Origin: an uncultured Clostridia bacterium
GTDB taxonomy: Bacteria > Bacillota > Clostridia > Lachnospirales > Lachnospiraceae
Reading direction: 5' to 3'
Assembly (NCBI GenBank): GCA_937896665.1
Contig: CALBNS010000102.1
Location: 1-19,460 of the forward strand
Length of the DNA: 19,460 bases
How positions within the stretch are numbered: position 1 is the stretch's first letter; each line of letters opens with the position of its first letter. The notes under the pieces are model-generated. The model saw nothing but the letters and a program-made list of their open reading frames with translations, was not told the DNA's origin and did no database searches. This document shows, piece by piece, positions 5,792-14,569 of this stretch. The position numbers and the translations under genes were made by a program.

Positions 5792-7183
5792 CTATTTCAC
5801 ACGAGCAAGCACATCATCAATATTGCCGGCATTTAAGAAATATCCTTCCGGAATGTCATCATGCTTTCCTTCCAAAATCTCCTTAAATCCCTGAATGGTT
5901 TCGCTAATCGGAACATAACGTCCTTCAAAGCCTGTAAACTGTGTAGCCACAAAGAATGGCTGTGACAAGAACCTTTGGATCTTTCTTGCACGGGATACCG
6001 TCAGCTTATCATCTTCTGAAAGCTCATCCATACCAAGCATTGCAATAATATCCTGTAATTCTTTATATTTCTGAAGAACTTCCTGCACACCTCGAGCCAC
6101 CTTGTAATGCTCTTCCCCAACGATATTAGGGTCTAACATTCTGGATGATGAGTCAAGAGGGTCTACGGCCGGGTAGATACCTAACTCTGTGATTGCACGT
6201 GAAAGTACAACCTTTGCATCCAGATGGGCAAATGTTGTTGCCGGCGCCGGGTCAGTCAAGTCATCGGCCGGTACATATACGGCCTGAACGGATGTAATAG
6301 AACCATGTTTTGTCGATGTAATACGTTCCTGTAGGGCACCCATCTCTGTCTGAAGTGTAGGCTGGTAACCTACTGCAGAAGGCATACGTCCCAAAAGTGC
6401 AGACACTTCAGAACCGGCCTGTGTAAAACGGAAAATATTATCAATAAATAAAAGGACATCCTTTCCGCCTTTGTCACGGAAATACTCTGCCATAGTCAAT
6501 CCCGTAAGCCCGACTCTCATACGCGCTCCAGGTGGCTCGTTCATCTGTCCGAACACCATTGCCGTTTTGTTAATAACACCCGATTCCTGCATCTCATAAT
6601 ACAGGTCATTTCCTTCTCTTGTTCTTTCTCCAACACCTGTGAATACAGAATATCCACCGTGTTCTGTCGCAATATTGGTAATCAATTCCTGAATCAGTAC
6701 GGTCTTACCTACACCGGCTCCACCGAACAGACCAATCTTTCCACCTTTCTGATATGGGCAGAGTAAATCGATTACTTTAATACCAGTTTCCAACAACTCA
6801 GCTTCTGTCGATTGCTCTTCAAAAGCCGGGGCTTTTTTATGGATTGGCTCATATTCCACATCTGTTGGAGCGGGCTTTTCATCAATTGCCTCTCCAAGCA
6901 CATTGAAAATACGTCCCAATGTATTCTCACCTACCGGTACAGAAATTGCTGCTCCTGTCGCAACTGCATCCATACCGCGTACAAGTCCGTCTGTTGGTCC
7001 CATGGCAATACATCTTACCACATCATCGCCTAAGTGCTGCGCAACTTCCACCACTAATTTACTGCTATCTTTTCTTGTAATTTCGATAGCTTCATTAATT
7101 TCCGGAAGATGACCGTCTGCGTATTTTACGTCCAAGACAGCACCGATAACCTGAGTGATTTTTCCTATATTTTTTCCTGCCAT
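5792..7183 (-). CDS. atpD: F1 ATP synthase subunit beta
   Basis: Catalytic subunit of the F1 head, synthesising ATP from ADP and phosphate (463 residues, normal length). Walker A is GGAGVGKT at 154-161, the catalytic glutamate lies in GVGERTREGNDLYYEM (about 185), and Walker B is in DVLLFIDNIFRFTQAGSEVS. The regulatory DELSEED-type motif appears as DELSEDD near residue 390. A strong AAGGAG site precedes ATG 7183, 11 nt from atpG. Confidence 0.99.
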   Translation of the reverse strand: MAGKNIGKITQVIGAVLDVKYADGHLPEINEAIEITRKDSSKLVVEVAQHLGDDVVRCIAMGPTDGLVRGMDAVATGAAISVPVGENTLGRIFNVLGEAIDEKPAPTDVEYEPIHKKAPAFEEQSTEAELLETGIKVIDLLCPYQKGGKIGLFGGAGVGKTVLIQELITNIATEHGGYSVFTGVGERTREGNDLYYEMQESGVINKTAMVFGQMNEPPGARMRVGLTGLTMAEYFRDKGGKDVLLFIDNIFRFTQAGSEVSALLGRMPSAVGYQPTLQTEMGALQERITSTKHGSITSVQAVYVPADDLTDPAPATTFAHLDAKVVLSRAITELGIYPAVDPLDSSSRMLDPNIVGEEHYKVARGVQEVLQKYKELQDIIAMLGMDELSEDDKLTVSRARKIQRFLSQPFFVATQFTGFEGRYVPISETIQGFKEILEGKHDDIPEGYFLNAGNIDDVLARVK

Positions 7184-7194
7184 TTTTCCACTCC

Positions 7195-8055
7195 TTACCC
7201 GATAGCTTCCGCTCCGGCTATAATTTCTGTCAATTCTTGTGTAATAGCACCCTGACGGGCCCTATTGTATTTCAATTCCAAATCACTGATGATTTCTTCT
7301 GCATTGTTTGTTGCAGAATCCATCGCCTGCATACGTGCACCATTCTCACTTGCAACTGCTTCTACAAACGCGCCGTATAATACACTGTTCATATACTTCG
7401 GAATCAAAAGGCTGATTGCTTCTTCCTCATTCGGCTCAAAAGTCATAAGTGCCGCCGCAGTCTGTACTTCACCGGCTTCTGTCTCCTGATGCTTTACCGG
7501 AAGAATCTGCATCATTTTCGGAATATGGCTTACTGTATTCTTAAACTCTGTATATGCAATATGGATCTCTCCAATCTCGCCATTTTCAAAGTCCTCCAGC
7601 AATTGTCGCCCGATATCCTGTGCATCTGCATATACCGGTTCCTCAATAATATCCGAATAATCTTTTGCAATCTGATATCCTTTTCTTTCTAATCCTTCTG
7701 CACCTTTTCGACCGACAGTATAAAGTCTTACGTTTTCTTTATCAAATCCCATCCCCGTAATCATTCTTACGATATTGGCATTGTATCCTCCGGCAAGCCC
7801 CCTATTGGATGTTACCACAACAATTCCAATTTTTTCTGAACCATTATTTTGAAGATACGGATGGTCGGTTACACCGGCTCTTGCCAGCACAGAGTTCACT
7901 GTCTGATACATGTAATCAAAATATGACTTCGAATTCTCAGCACGACCTCTCGCCTTTTGCAGTTTTACAGTCGAAACAAGCTTCATGGCCTTCGTAATCT
8001 GCTGCGTATTCTGAATACTTGCGCGGCGTCTTTTAATTTCTCTCATTGATGCCAT
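7195..8055 (-). CDS. atpG: F1 ATP synthase subunit gamma
   Basis: Rotor shaft of F1 (286 residues). The N-terminal coiled-coil helix starts MASMREIKRRRASIQNTQQI followed by TKAMKLVSTVKLQ. The central Rossmann-like part includes VVTSNRGLAGGYNANI. The C-terminal helix reads SATNNAEEIISDLELKYNRA and QGAITQELTEIIAGAEA, the family signature. AAGGAG lies ahead of ATG 8055, and the gene follows atpA by 27 nt. Confidence 0.98.
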   Translation of the reverse strand: MASMREIKRRRASIQNTQQITKAMKLVSTVKLQKARGRAENSKSYFDYMYQTVNSVLARAGVTDHPYLQNNGSEKIGIVVVTSNRGLAGGYNANIVRMITGMGFDKENVRLYTVGRKGAEGLERKGYQIAKDYSDIIEEPVYADAQDIGRQLLEDFENGEIGEIHIAYTEFKNTVSHIPKMMQILPVKHQETEAGEVQTAAALMTFEPNEEEAISLLIPKYMNSVLYGAFVEAVASENGARMQAMDSATNNAEEIISDLELKYNRARQGAITQELTEIIAGAEAIG

Positions 8056-8082
8056 GATATTCTCCTTCCTTCTTCAAGGAAA

Positions 8083-9591
8083 TTATTTGTCAAACTCTTC
8101 TTTAAACTCTGCAATTGCCTTTACAAGTGCAGCCTCATTTTCCTCTGTAATAACCTTTTCTGTCTTGATAGATTCTGGAATTTCCGGATATTTCGTCTTA
8201 ATGAATTCAAACAATTCTTTTTCGAAGCGCAAAATATCTTCTACCGGTATATCCAGCAAGTGTTTTCTAGTTGCCGCATAAATAATGATAATCTGATACT
8301 CAACCGGCATCGGCTTGTATTGAGGTTGTTTCAAAATCTCCTTAATGCGGACACCCTGTGCAAGACGCTCTGTCGTATCTGCATCCAGTTCTGAACCAAA
8401 CTGTGCAAATGAAGCAAGCTCACGGTACTGTGCAAGGTCAATACGAATCGGACCTGCAATTTTCTTCATACCTTTAATCTGAGCAGAGCCACCTACACGC
8501 GATACAGAAATACCCGGGTTTACCGCTGGTCTGAAACCGGCATTAAACATTTCTGTCTCCAGATAAATCTGTCCGTCTGTAATAGAAATTACATTTGTCG
8601 GAATATAAGCTGACACGTCGCCTGCTTGTGTCTCAATAATTGGAAGTGCAGTCAGAGAACCACCGCCTAATGCATCAGAAAGTCTCGCTGCTCTCTCTAA
8701 TAATCTTGAATGCAGATAGAAAACATCACCCGGATAAGCCTCACGTCCTGGTGGTCTTCTAAGGAGTAAGGACAGTGTACGATAAGCTGCCGCATGTTTC
8801 GACAAATCATCATATACGATTAACACATCTTCTCCCTTTTCCATCCATTCTTCACCAATTGCACAGCCCGAATATGGTGCAATATATTGTAATGGTGCAA
8901 GTTCACTTGCTGTAGCAACAACAACTGTTGTATAGTCCATCGCACCAAATTCTTCAAATGTTTTTACAATATTCGCAACAGTAGAAGCTTTCTGTCCGAT
9001 TGCCACATAGATACACTTCACACCTTGTCCTTTTTGGTTAATAATCGTGTCAATTGCAATTGCAGTCTTTCCGGTCTGTCTGTCACCGATAATGAGCTCA
9101 CGCTGTCCTCTTCCAATCGGTACCATAGAGTCAATCGCCTTAATACCTGTCTGTAGCGGAGTATCTACGGATTTACGCGAGATAACTCCGGAAGCAACTC
9201 TTTCAATCTGACGGAATTTCGTCGACTCAATAGGTCCCTTTCCATCAATAGGCTGGCCCAATGCATTTACAACACGTCCGAGCATACAGTCGCCAACTGG
9301 CACTTCTACTACTCTTCCTGTTGTCTTTACGGTATCCCCCTCGTTGATGTTCTTTTGACTTCCCAAAAGAACCGCACCAACATTGTCTTCCTCAAGGTTC
9401 AATACCATACCATAAACTTCTCCAGGGAATTCTAATAATTCTCCCTGCATTGCATTCTCCAGACCGTGGATACGGGCAATACCATCAGCCACCTGAATAA
9501 CCGTACCCACATCAGACACTTCCAGTTCTGACGCATATCTTTTAATCTGTTCTTTAATTACAGAACTAATCTCTTCTGGTCTTAAGTTCAT
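8083..9591 (-). CDS. atpA: F1 ATP synthase subunit alpha
   Basis: Non-catalytic nucleotide-binding subunit of the F1 head (502 residues, usual size). Walker A GDRQTGKT is at 169-176, and the arginine-finger region appears as GISVSRVGGSAQIKGMK. The N-terminal segment NLRPEEISSVIKEQI contacts the delta subunit of the peripheral stalk. It follows atpH by 24 nt with an AAGGAAGGTGG ribosome site. Confidence 0.99.
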   Translation of the reverse strand: MNLRPEEISSVIKEQIKRYASELEVSDVGTVIQVADGIARIHGLENAMQGELLEFPGEVYGMVLNLEEDNVGAVLLGSQKNINEGDTVKTTGRVVEVPVGDCMLGRVVNALGQPIDGKGPIESTKFRQIERVASGVISRKSVDTPLQTGIKAIDSMVPIGRGQRELIIGDRQTGKTAIAIDTIINQKGQGVKCIYVAIGQKASTVANIVKTFEEFGAMDYTTVVVATASELAPLQYIAPYSGCAIGEEWMEKGEDVLIVYDDLSKHAAAYRTLSLLLRRPPGREAYPGDVFYLHSRLLERAARLSDALGGGSLTALPIIETQAGDVSAYIPTNVISITDGQIYLETEMFNAGFRPAVNPGISVSRVGGSAQIKGMKKIAGPIRIDLAQYRELASFAQFGSELDADTTERLAQGVRIKEILKQPQYKPMPVEYQIIIIYAATRKHLLDIPVEDILRFEKELFEFIKTKYPEIPESIKTEKVITEENEAALVKAIAEFKEEFDK

Positions 9592-9615
9592 GGAGCGAAT
9601 CCACCTTCCTTCTGC

Positions 9616-10167
9616 TTATAATGATAATTGTATTTTTCTCACATCTTTTGACAGCTCATACAATTTTGTCTTAATACTGCTGTCCACCACTCTGTCACCG
9701 ATACGGATTATCATCCCGCCAATCAGCGATTCATCTACGGAATAACACATTTCCAGACTCTTGTACTCTGTTGTTTCCAAAAGTTTCTGTTCTATCTCTG
9801 ATTTCTTTTTATCCCTCAGTGGGACTGCCGTCGTGACATTGGCTGTTCCAATCTTCTTTTCTTTTTTTACTAAAGCAATAAAGTAATCCAATACAGACAA
9901 AATCTCCCCTGCATGTCCTTTTTTTATAAGGAGCAGCAGCATTCCTGTAATTTCCTTCGGAATATGATTTTTGAATACTTCTTCCACTACTTTTAGTTTT
10001 TCTTCTTTTGCAATCTTGGGATGATTCAGCAATTTGCCAAACTCTTCGTTTGCACGCAAAATACCCGCCACGGCCTTCACTGCTTCAAATAATTCATCCA
10101 TACGGTCTTCTTCCAAAGCAACTGCAAACAATGCATCCCCATATGTTTTTGAAACTAATTTTGCCAT
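9616..10167 (-). CDS. atpH: ATP synthase subunit delta
   Basis: Peripheral-stalk subunit joining b to the alpha3beta3 head. The N-terminal six-helix domain starts MAKLVSKTYGDALFAVALEE. The C-terminal part has VTTAVPLRDKKKSEIEQKL and the conserved closing motif SLIGGMIIRIGDRVVDSSIK. Two starts are possible, ATG 10173 and ATG 10167. The GGGTG site is about 7 nt from 10167 but nearly touches 10173, and MAKL is the more usual beginning, so 10167 is chosen (183 residues). The start overlaps the atpF end by 13 nt, indicating translational coupling. Confidence 0.95.
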   Translation of the reverse strand: MAKLVSKTYGDALFAVALEEDRMDELFEAVKAVAGILRANEEFGKLLNHPKIAKEEKLKVVEEVFKNHIPKEITGMLLLLIKKGHAGEILSVLDYFIALVKKEKKIGTANVTTAVPLRDKKKSEIEQKLLETTEYKSLEMCYSVDESLIGGMIIRIGDRVVDSSIKTKLYELSKDVRKIQLSL

Positions 10168-10670
10168 GTACATTCACCCATTTCTTTCAATGTCTCATCA
10201 ATGAGACTTTCGTGTACATCTGTATCAATTGAAGCCGATACTACCTTTTGCGCCATCATAGATGCAATTGTAATCATCTCCTGCTTCATATCATCCAATG
10301 CACGTTTCTTTTCTAATTCAATCTCTGCATTGGCACGTGCTATAATACGGGCCGCCTCTTCCTTCGCTTCTGCAACAATCTTCGCTTCATTTTTCATCGC
10401 TTTTTTACGTGCAGCACTCAGGATTTCCTGCGCTTCTTTATTCACTTCCTGAAGCTTTTTATCATATTCTTCCTTGTAGGCAATCGCTTCTTCTTTTTCA
10501 CGCTTCGCTGTTTCCTGATCATCCAGAATACGCTGTTTTCTCTTTTCCAACATATCCCTTACCGGATTGAACAAAAGGTATGAGAGCACTGTAAACAAAA
10601 ACAGCATACTCATTGCCATCACAGCGGTATCAAACAGAAGCTGAGCATCAAGTTCAAATAAACGTTCCAA
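10155..10670 (-). CDS. atpF: ATP synthase subunit b (TTG start)
   Basis: Peripheral-stalk subunit b of Fo (171 residues). One membrane helix lies at about residues 13-34 (DTAVMAMSMLFLFTVLSYLL), then NPVRDMLEKRKQRI and a long charged coiled coil rich in Glu, Lys and Ala. The start is TTG 10670: AAGGAGG lies 8 nt upstream, and no ATG precedes the membrane helix in frame (the next Met codon is 18). Using ATG would remove the N-terminal part of the membrane segment. It follows atpE by 44 nt. Confidence 0.95.
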   Translation of the reverse strand: MERLFELDAQLLFDTAVMAMSMLFLFTVLSYLLFNPVRDMLEKRKQRILDDQETAKREKEEAIAYKEEYDKKLQEVNKEAQEILSAARKKAMKNEAKIVAEAKEEAARIIARANAEIELEKKRALDDMKQEMITIASMMAQKVVSASIDTDVHESLIDETLKEMGECTWQN

Positions 10671-10714
10671 GGCTTGGCCTCCTTCCTCATTTATTCTTTC
10701 TTTTTATCTTTTTC

Positions 10715-10981
10715 TTATAATTTTCCAACTAATGGATTGATGAAGATTAAAATCAACGCAACAACTAAGCTGTAAAGACCTGTTGTCTCTGCAACAGCCT
10801 GTCCAAGTAACATAGTTGATGTGATTTCTGATTTTGCACCAGGATTTCTTCCTACCGCTTCTGCTCCGGCTGCTGCCGCACGTCCTTGTCCAATACCAGG
10901 CCCTAAACCGGCGATCATTGCCATACCCGCACCAAGTGCTGAAAATGCTAAAACTAATCCTTCGTTTGTAATATTACTCAT
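10715..10981 (-). CDS. atpE: ATP synthase subunit c, Na+-type
   Basis: Ring subunit of Fo, a hairpin of two membrane helices (88 residues). Helix 1 is the Gly/Ala-rich ALGAGMAMIAGLGPGIGQG. The polar loop is GRNPGA, and helix 2 contains AVAETTGLYSLVVALILIF. The sodium-ligand set of the Ilyobacter tartaricus ring is present at the same numbers: Q32, V63, E65, a hydroxyl residue at 66 (Thr in place of Ser) and Y70. Proton-type rings usually lack Q32 and the hydroxyl after the carboxylate. Na+ coupling is therefore predicted from known structures but not proven. A strong GGAGG site precedes ATG 10981. Confidence 0.97.
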   Translation of the reverse strand: MSNITNEGLVLAFSALGAGMAMIAGLGPGIGQGRAAAAGAEAVGRNPGAKSEITSTMLLGQAVAETTGLYSLVVALILIFINPLVGKL

Positions 10982-11019
10982 AATAAAATCCTCCTAAAAT
11001 TATCATTTTTAAATTGTAT

Positions 11020-11739
11020 TTAATTTTTATCCGGTATCTTGTTACCGATAAATACCATCGTCAGCATACAGAATACATATGTCTGGATTGCTCCGGAAAA
11101 GACATCAAAATATGCATGCAATGCCCCTGGCCAAAAAAATGCTATCTTAGACAGCAATGCATATATCAGTGACATAATAACCGTTCCGGCCAATACATTT
11201 CCGAATAAACGCAGGGATAACGAAATTGGTGTTGCAATTTCCCCGACAAAGTTAATTGGAAATAAAAATGGCAGTGGCTTAAACAAATCTGTGAAAGCGC
11301 CGAATTTGTTGTAGCGGATATTATTAAACTGTACAAGGAAAAATGTAATTAATCCAAGTGCCAGTGTAACACCGTAATCCGCTGTCGGCGGCCGTAGCCC
11401 CATCAGGCCTGAAAGATTGCTGAACAAGATAAACAAAAACAGGACGCCGATATAGTTACGGAATGGCAGTCCCTTTTTACCCATGGAAGTATCAACCATG
11501 CCATCCAGCATCTCAACTACCAGCTCAATCGCATTCTGAAATCCTCCGGGTTTACCATCTGTATCCTTAAGTGTTAACCGCACAGCCACTGCAATGATAA
11601 CCAGTGCAGTGCAGATAATCAAAATGCTCACATGTGTGGTTGTAAGATACACTTCCTGCCCCAGCAGCTTGAGTTTCAAAAGACCGTGTATCATAAAGTC
11701 TGCCTCTTTTGCTGCCACGATTCCTAAGCCGTTTCCCAT
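11020..11739 (-). CDS. atpB: ATP synthase subunit a
   Basis: Fo stator channel subunit (239 residues from ATG 11739). Several membrane helices are evident, starting with THVSILIICTALVIIAVAV. The essential arginine is R177 in PISLSLRLFGN, and the C-terminal helix reads AIQTYVFCMLTMVFIGN. The frame could open at GTG 11748, but that codon overlaps the AAAGGAGG site, which is 8 nt from ATG 11739, so the ATG is chosen. It lies 63 nt after atpI; no clear promoter was found in that gap. Confidence 0.97.
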   Translation of the reverse strand: MGNGLGIVAAKEADFMIHGLLKLKLLGQEVYLTTTHVSILIICTALVIIAVAVRLTLKDTDGKPGGFQNAIELVVEMLDGMVDTSMGKKGLPFRNYIGVLFLFILFSNLSGLMGLRPPTADYGVTLALGLITFFLVQFNNIRYNKFGAFTDLFKPLPFLFPINFVGEIATPISLSLRLFGNVLAGTVIMSLIYALLSKIAFFWPGALHAYFDVFSGAIQTYVFCMLTMVFIGNKIPDKN

Positions 11740-11802
11740 GTAGCCCACCTCCTTTACTTATTCTTTTGAATTTCTTTCCGTAAAGAGTCCGCATGTGAAC
11801 TC

Positions 11803-12180
11803 CTACTTCCTGAAGAACACGTTATGCATGAACGGCTGCATATACGCCGCTATTTTCAATGCAAAAATCCCTGCCAGTATGGTCAGAGAATTCCCCCAAT
11901 CAAAATATAAAACAATTCCAATCACAATGCAAGAGATAACCATACGTTTTATTGTGGCACTCTGCATGTATTTTTGGGCAGACTCTGCCGGAAAATCAAG
12001 TGCCTCTTCAATCGAACGCTTCATATGAATTGCAAGTCCCATTCCAAGAAAAATTCCAGTCCACAGTCCCACTGCGTGATATAAATGGTTTTCTAAGAAA
12101 ATAAGACATAAAATCTGTTCGATAATACCAATTACCAAAATTCCGATCAGCAGTTCTGCCAGCGTGTTATCCTTCTTCAT
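11803..12180 (-). CDS. atpI: ATP synthase subunit I (AtpI-like)
   Basis: A 125-residue, mostly hydrophobic protein with about four membrane helices (for example LLIGILVIGIIEQILCLIF and AVGLWTGIFLGMGLAIHM). It fits ATP synthase protein I by position at the head of the atp operon and by topology. AtpI helps assemble the c ring in several bacteria and, with AtpZ, has been linked to divalent cation uptake. The frame extends upstream to 12255, but ATG 12180 has GGAGG 9 nt ahead, while the extension lies within atpZ. It overlaps atpZ by 14 nt. Confidence 0.85.
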   Translation of the reverse strand: MKKDNTLAELLIGILVIGIIEQILCLIFLENHLYHAVGLWTGIFLGMGLAIHMKRSIEEALDFPAESAQKYMQSATIKRMVISCIVIGIVLYFDWGNSLTILAGIFALKIAAYMQPFMHNVFFRK

Positions 12181-12403
12181 CTTCTTTATCCTCCGGGTCT
12201 TCGTTGGCGTGACGCACAAGTGCATAGACGTTACGCCCGCCGGCGAGTATACCAAGTATCATCAGAGGGACTGCAACTGGCACAGAGAACTTCTCTTCAA
12301 GCCACACTCCCCCATAAGTGCATAATAATATCGGGGCAATCATACTGATTCCAAGCTGAGAAATTAATGATAACGTCTTATAGACACTTTTCTTATATCT
12401 CAT
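12167..12403 (-). CDS. atpZ: AtpZ/AtpI-family small membrane protein
   Basis: A 78-residue protein with two membrane helices around LISQLGISMIAPILLCTYGG and VPLMILGILAGGRNVY and an acidic C-terminal tail (NEDPEDKEDEEG). The motif pattern of a Gly-rich first helix, a short WLEEKF turn, then a Gly-Gly-containing second helix is that of AtpZ-type (F0F1-ATPase subunit) proteins at the start of Firmicutes atp operons. It begins only 3 nt after trmL with a GGAGTG site, so the atp operon shows no obvious break from the upstream cassette. Confidence 0.85.
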   Translation of the reverse strand: MRYKKSVYKTLSLISQLGISMIAPILLCTYGGVWLEEKFSVPVAVPLMILGILAGGRNVYALVRHANEDPEDKEDEEG

Positions 12404-12406
12404 ACG

Positions 12407-12901
12407 CTAATCCCACTCCAATCGGTGCAGATGTCCCTCTATCGTCATGTCCTGGAAGCCATTCTGCCTAAGTGCCTCATATAAAACAATCGCAACAGAA
12501 TTCGATAAATTCAGCGAACGGATTTCCCCTGCCATCGGAATACGGATACTATGTTCTTTGTGATGTATAAGAATCTCTTCCGGAATACCTGCACTCTCTT
12601 TTCCGAACATGATATAGCAATCCGGTTCATAGCTGACCTCAGTATACACATTCGGCGCCTTTGTCGTTGCCATATAAATCTTAGCATTTGGATTCTTTTC
12701 CATAAAATCCTCAAAATTAATATACGTTGTGACATTCAGATTCTTCCAGTAGTCCATTCCTGCTCTTTTTAAAGACTTTTCATCTAACCGGAATCCCAAA
12801 GGTTCAATCAAATGAAGCCTTGTATTTGTCGCTACGCAGGTTCTCCCGATATTCCCCGTATTTGCCGGAATTTCCGGCTCAAACAATACAATATTCAGCA
12901 T
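12407..12901 (-). CDS. trmL: tRNA (cytidine/uridine-2'-O-)-methyltransferase TrmL
   Basis: SPOUT-fold methyltransferase (164 residues) that methylates the ribose of the wobble base in tRNA-Leu species using S-adenosylmethionine. Family motifs are NIVLFEPEIPANTGNIGRTC at the start, then LIEPLGF, YIMFGKESAGIPEEIL and the knot region IPMAGEIRSLNLSNSVAIV near the end. The start lies inside the end of the aminotransferase gene (23-nt overlap), with AAAGGAT upstream, so the two are translationally linked. It also abuts atpZ. Confidence 0.94.
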   Translation of the reverse strand: MLNIVLFEPEIPANTGNIGRTCVATNTRLHLIEPLGFRLDEKSLKRAGMDYWKNLNVTTYINFEDFMEKNPNAKIYMATTKAPNVYTEVSYEPDCYIMFGKESAGIPEEILIHHKEHSIRIPMAGEIRSLNLSNSVAIVLYEALRQNGFQDMTIEGHLHRLEWD

Positions 12902-14087
12902 ATCCTTTGCCCTCTTTATCCTTTTCGTTTCTCAAACGCTCAATAAATCGTTCAAAACGTCCGATTGCTTCTTTTAAATCCTCCAAAGAGTATGCATATG
13001 AGATACGCAGGAATCCTTCCCCGCAGTCTCCAAATGCAGTTCCCGGCACAACTGCCACCTTCTCTTCCTGCAGAAGTCTGGTTGCAAACTCTTCCGAAGT
13101 CATCCCAAATTCTTTAATGCTTGGGAATATATAGAATGCACCAAATGGTTCAAAGCACTCTAACTTCATTCGCTTGAACTCATGTACGAGAAAACGTCTT
13201 CTCTGATTATATGCCTCGCGCATCTCCTGCACTTCTGCATCACAGTTTCTCAAAGCTTCCACTGCTGCATACTGACTATTCGTCGGTGCACACATAATTG
13301 CATATTGGTGGATTTTTATCATCTGGCTGATAATCGTTTCAGGTCCGCAGGCATAACCTAAGCGCCACCCTGTCATTGCATATCCCTTTGAGAAACCATT
13401 GATTAAAATCGTTCTCTCTTTCATACCATCAAAGCTAGCAATAGATACATGTTCACCTTTGTAGCTTAATTCAGAGTAGATTTCATCTGAGATTACGAAC
13501 AAATCATGTTTCTTTACAACTTCTACAATCGGTTCTAAATCCTCCTTTGTCATAATTGAACCGGTTGGATTATTTGGGAACGGCATCACCAAAATCTTTG
13601 TCTTCGGTGTAATTGCGGCTTCCAATTCTTCCGCTGTCAGTTTAAATTCATTCTTTTCCTGCAATGGTATGACTACCGGTACTCCATCCGCAAGCACCGT
13701 ACATGGAAGATACGATACATAACTTGGCTGAGGGATTAACACCTCATCCCCCGGATCAAGCATAGCACGAAGTGCGATGTCAATTCCTTCGCTTCCTCCA
13801 ACCGTCACAATTACTTCTGTGTTAAAGTCATACTGTACATTCACTTTTCTATCTAAGTATTTGCAAATTTCTATTTTTAATTCTTTCAGACCGGCATTGG
13901 ATGTATAGAATGTACGTCCCTTTTCTAACGTATAAATACCTTCTTCACGGATACGCCAAGGAGTATCAAAATCAGGTTCCCCAACTCCAAGGGAAATCGC
14001 GTCCTTCATCTCGCTAACAATATCAAAAAATTTACGAATTCCGGAAGGTGCAATACCGGTCACTTTTTGTGATAATGGATTTCTCAT
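12879..14087 (-). CDS. Class I/II PLP-dependent aminotransferase
   Basis: A cytoplasmic fold-type I aminotransferase (402 residues) of the aspartate/aromatic (PatA/AspC-like) group. Residues visible: LGVGEPDFDTP near the N-terminus, PNNPTG at 171-176, D201 and Y204 in SDEIYSEL, the PLP lysine K234 in NGFSKGYAMTGWRLGY, and a C-terminal substrate arginine in GFLRISYAYS. The substrate cannot be told from sequence alone. Its ATG shares one base with the stop of the Lrp-type regulator (TAATG), so the regulator and enzyme are coupled, which suggests amino-acid-dependent control. No strong ribosome site is present (GGTGA only), as expected for coupled translation. Confidence 0.93.
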   Translation of the reverse strand: MRNPLSQKVTGIAPSGIRKFFDIVSEMKDAISLGVGEPDFDTPWRIREEGIYTLEKGRTFYTSNAGLKELKIEICKYLDRKVNVQYDFNTEVIVTVGGSEGIDIALRAMLDPGDEVLIPQPSYVSYLPCTVLADGVPVVIPLQEKNEFKLTAEELEAAITPKTKILVMPFPNNPTGSIMTKEDLEPIVEVVKKHDLFVISDEIYSELSYKGEHVSIASFDGMKERTILINGFSKGYAMTGWRLGYACGPETIISQMIKIHQYAIMCAPTNSQYAAVEALRNCDAEVQEMREAYNQRRRFLVHEFKRMKLECFEPFGAFYIFPSIKEFGMTSEEFATRLLQEEKVAVVPGTAFGDCGEGFLRISYAYSLEDLKEAIGRFERFIERLRNEKDKEGKGYAEYCIV

Positions 14088-14569
14088 TACAATGTCACCG
14101 GCATCCTTTCCGAATCTGCTTTTGTCACTAAAACAGTTCCATGATCTTTATACTTCTTTAAAATAAAGTGTGTTGCTGTACTGATTACTGCATCTAATGT
14201 TGAGAGCTTATCAGATACAAACTGTGAAACCTCTTTCAATGTCTTTCCTTCCAATGTAACAAGCAAATCATATCCACCGGAAATCAGATATACTGCATTT
14301 ACTTCCGGATAATTGTAAATACGTTCTGCAATCCTGTCAAATCCCTGATTTCTTTGAGGCGTCACACGTACTTCAATCAAAGCTGTTACTTTTTCCATTC
14401 CTGCTTTGTCCCAGTCAACTAACGTATGATATCCACAAATGACTTTTTCCTTCTCCATCTCAGAAATCTCATTTGCAACTGTAACCTCGTCTGTTCCAAG
14501 TAGCACAGCCAATTCACCTAAATCAATACGGCTGTTTTTTTCAATGTATTTAAGAATCTGCTGCCTCAT
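14087..14569 (-). CDS. Lrp/AsnC-family transcriptional regulator
   Basis: A 160-residue feast/famine regulator: an N-terminal helix-turn-helix (about residues 1-50, DLGELAVLLGTDEVTVANEI) and a C-terminal ligand-binding and oligomerisation domain (RAM/ActR type; ALIEVRVTPQRNQGFDRIAE and VNAVYLISGGYDLLVTLEGK). The family binds amino acids and controls amino-acid metabolism genes. It overlaps the AIRS-like gene upstream by 4 nt (ATGA) and the aminotransferase downstream by 1 nt; its AAGGAGG site lies within the final codons of the AIRS-like gene. It may regulate its own operon. No operator was identified. Confidence 0.93.
   Translation of the reverse strand: MRQQILKYIEKNSRIDLGELAVLLGTDEVTVANEISEMEKEKVICGYHTLVDWDKAGMEKVTALIEVRVTPQRNQGFDRIAERIYNYPEVNAVYLISGGYDLLVTLEGKTLKEVSQFVSDKLSTLDAVISTATHFILKKYKDHGTVLVTKADSERMPVTL

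Noticed and set aside
11567..11794. Minus-strand 75-codon frame overlapping atpB start
   Set aside because: It is an out-of-frame shadow of atpB, whose sequence and start are well supported.
12181..12255. N-terminal extension of atpI
   Set aside because: The extension lies within atpZ in another frame, and the GGAGG site is placed for ATG 12180.
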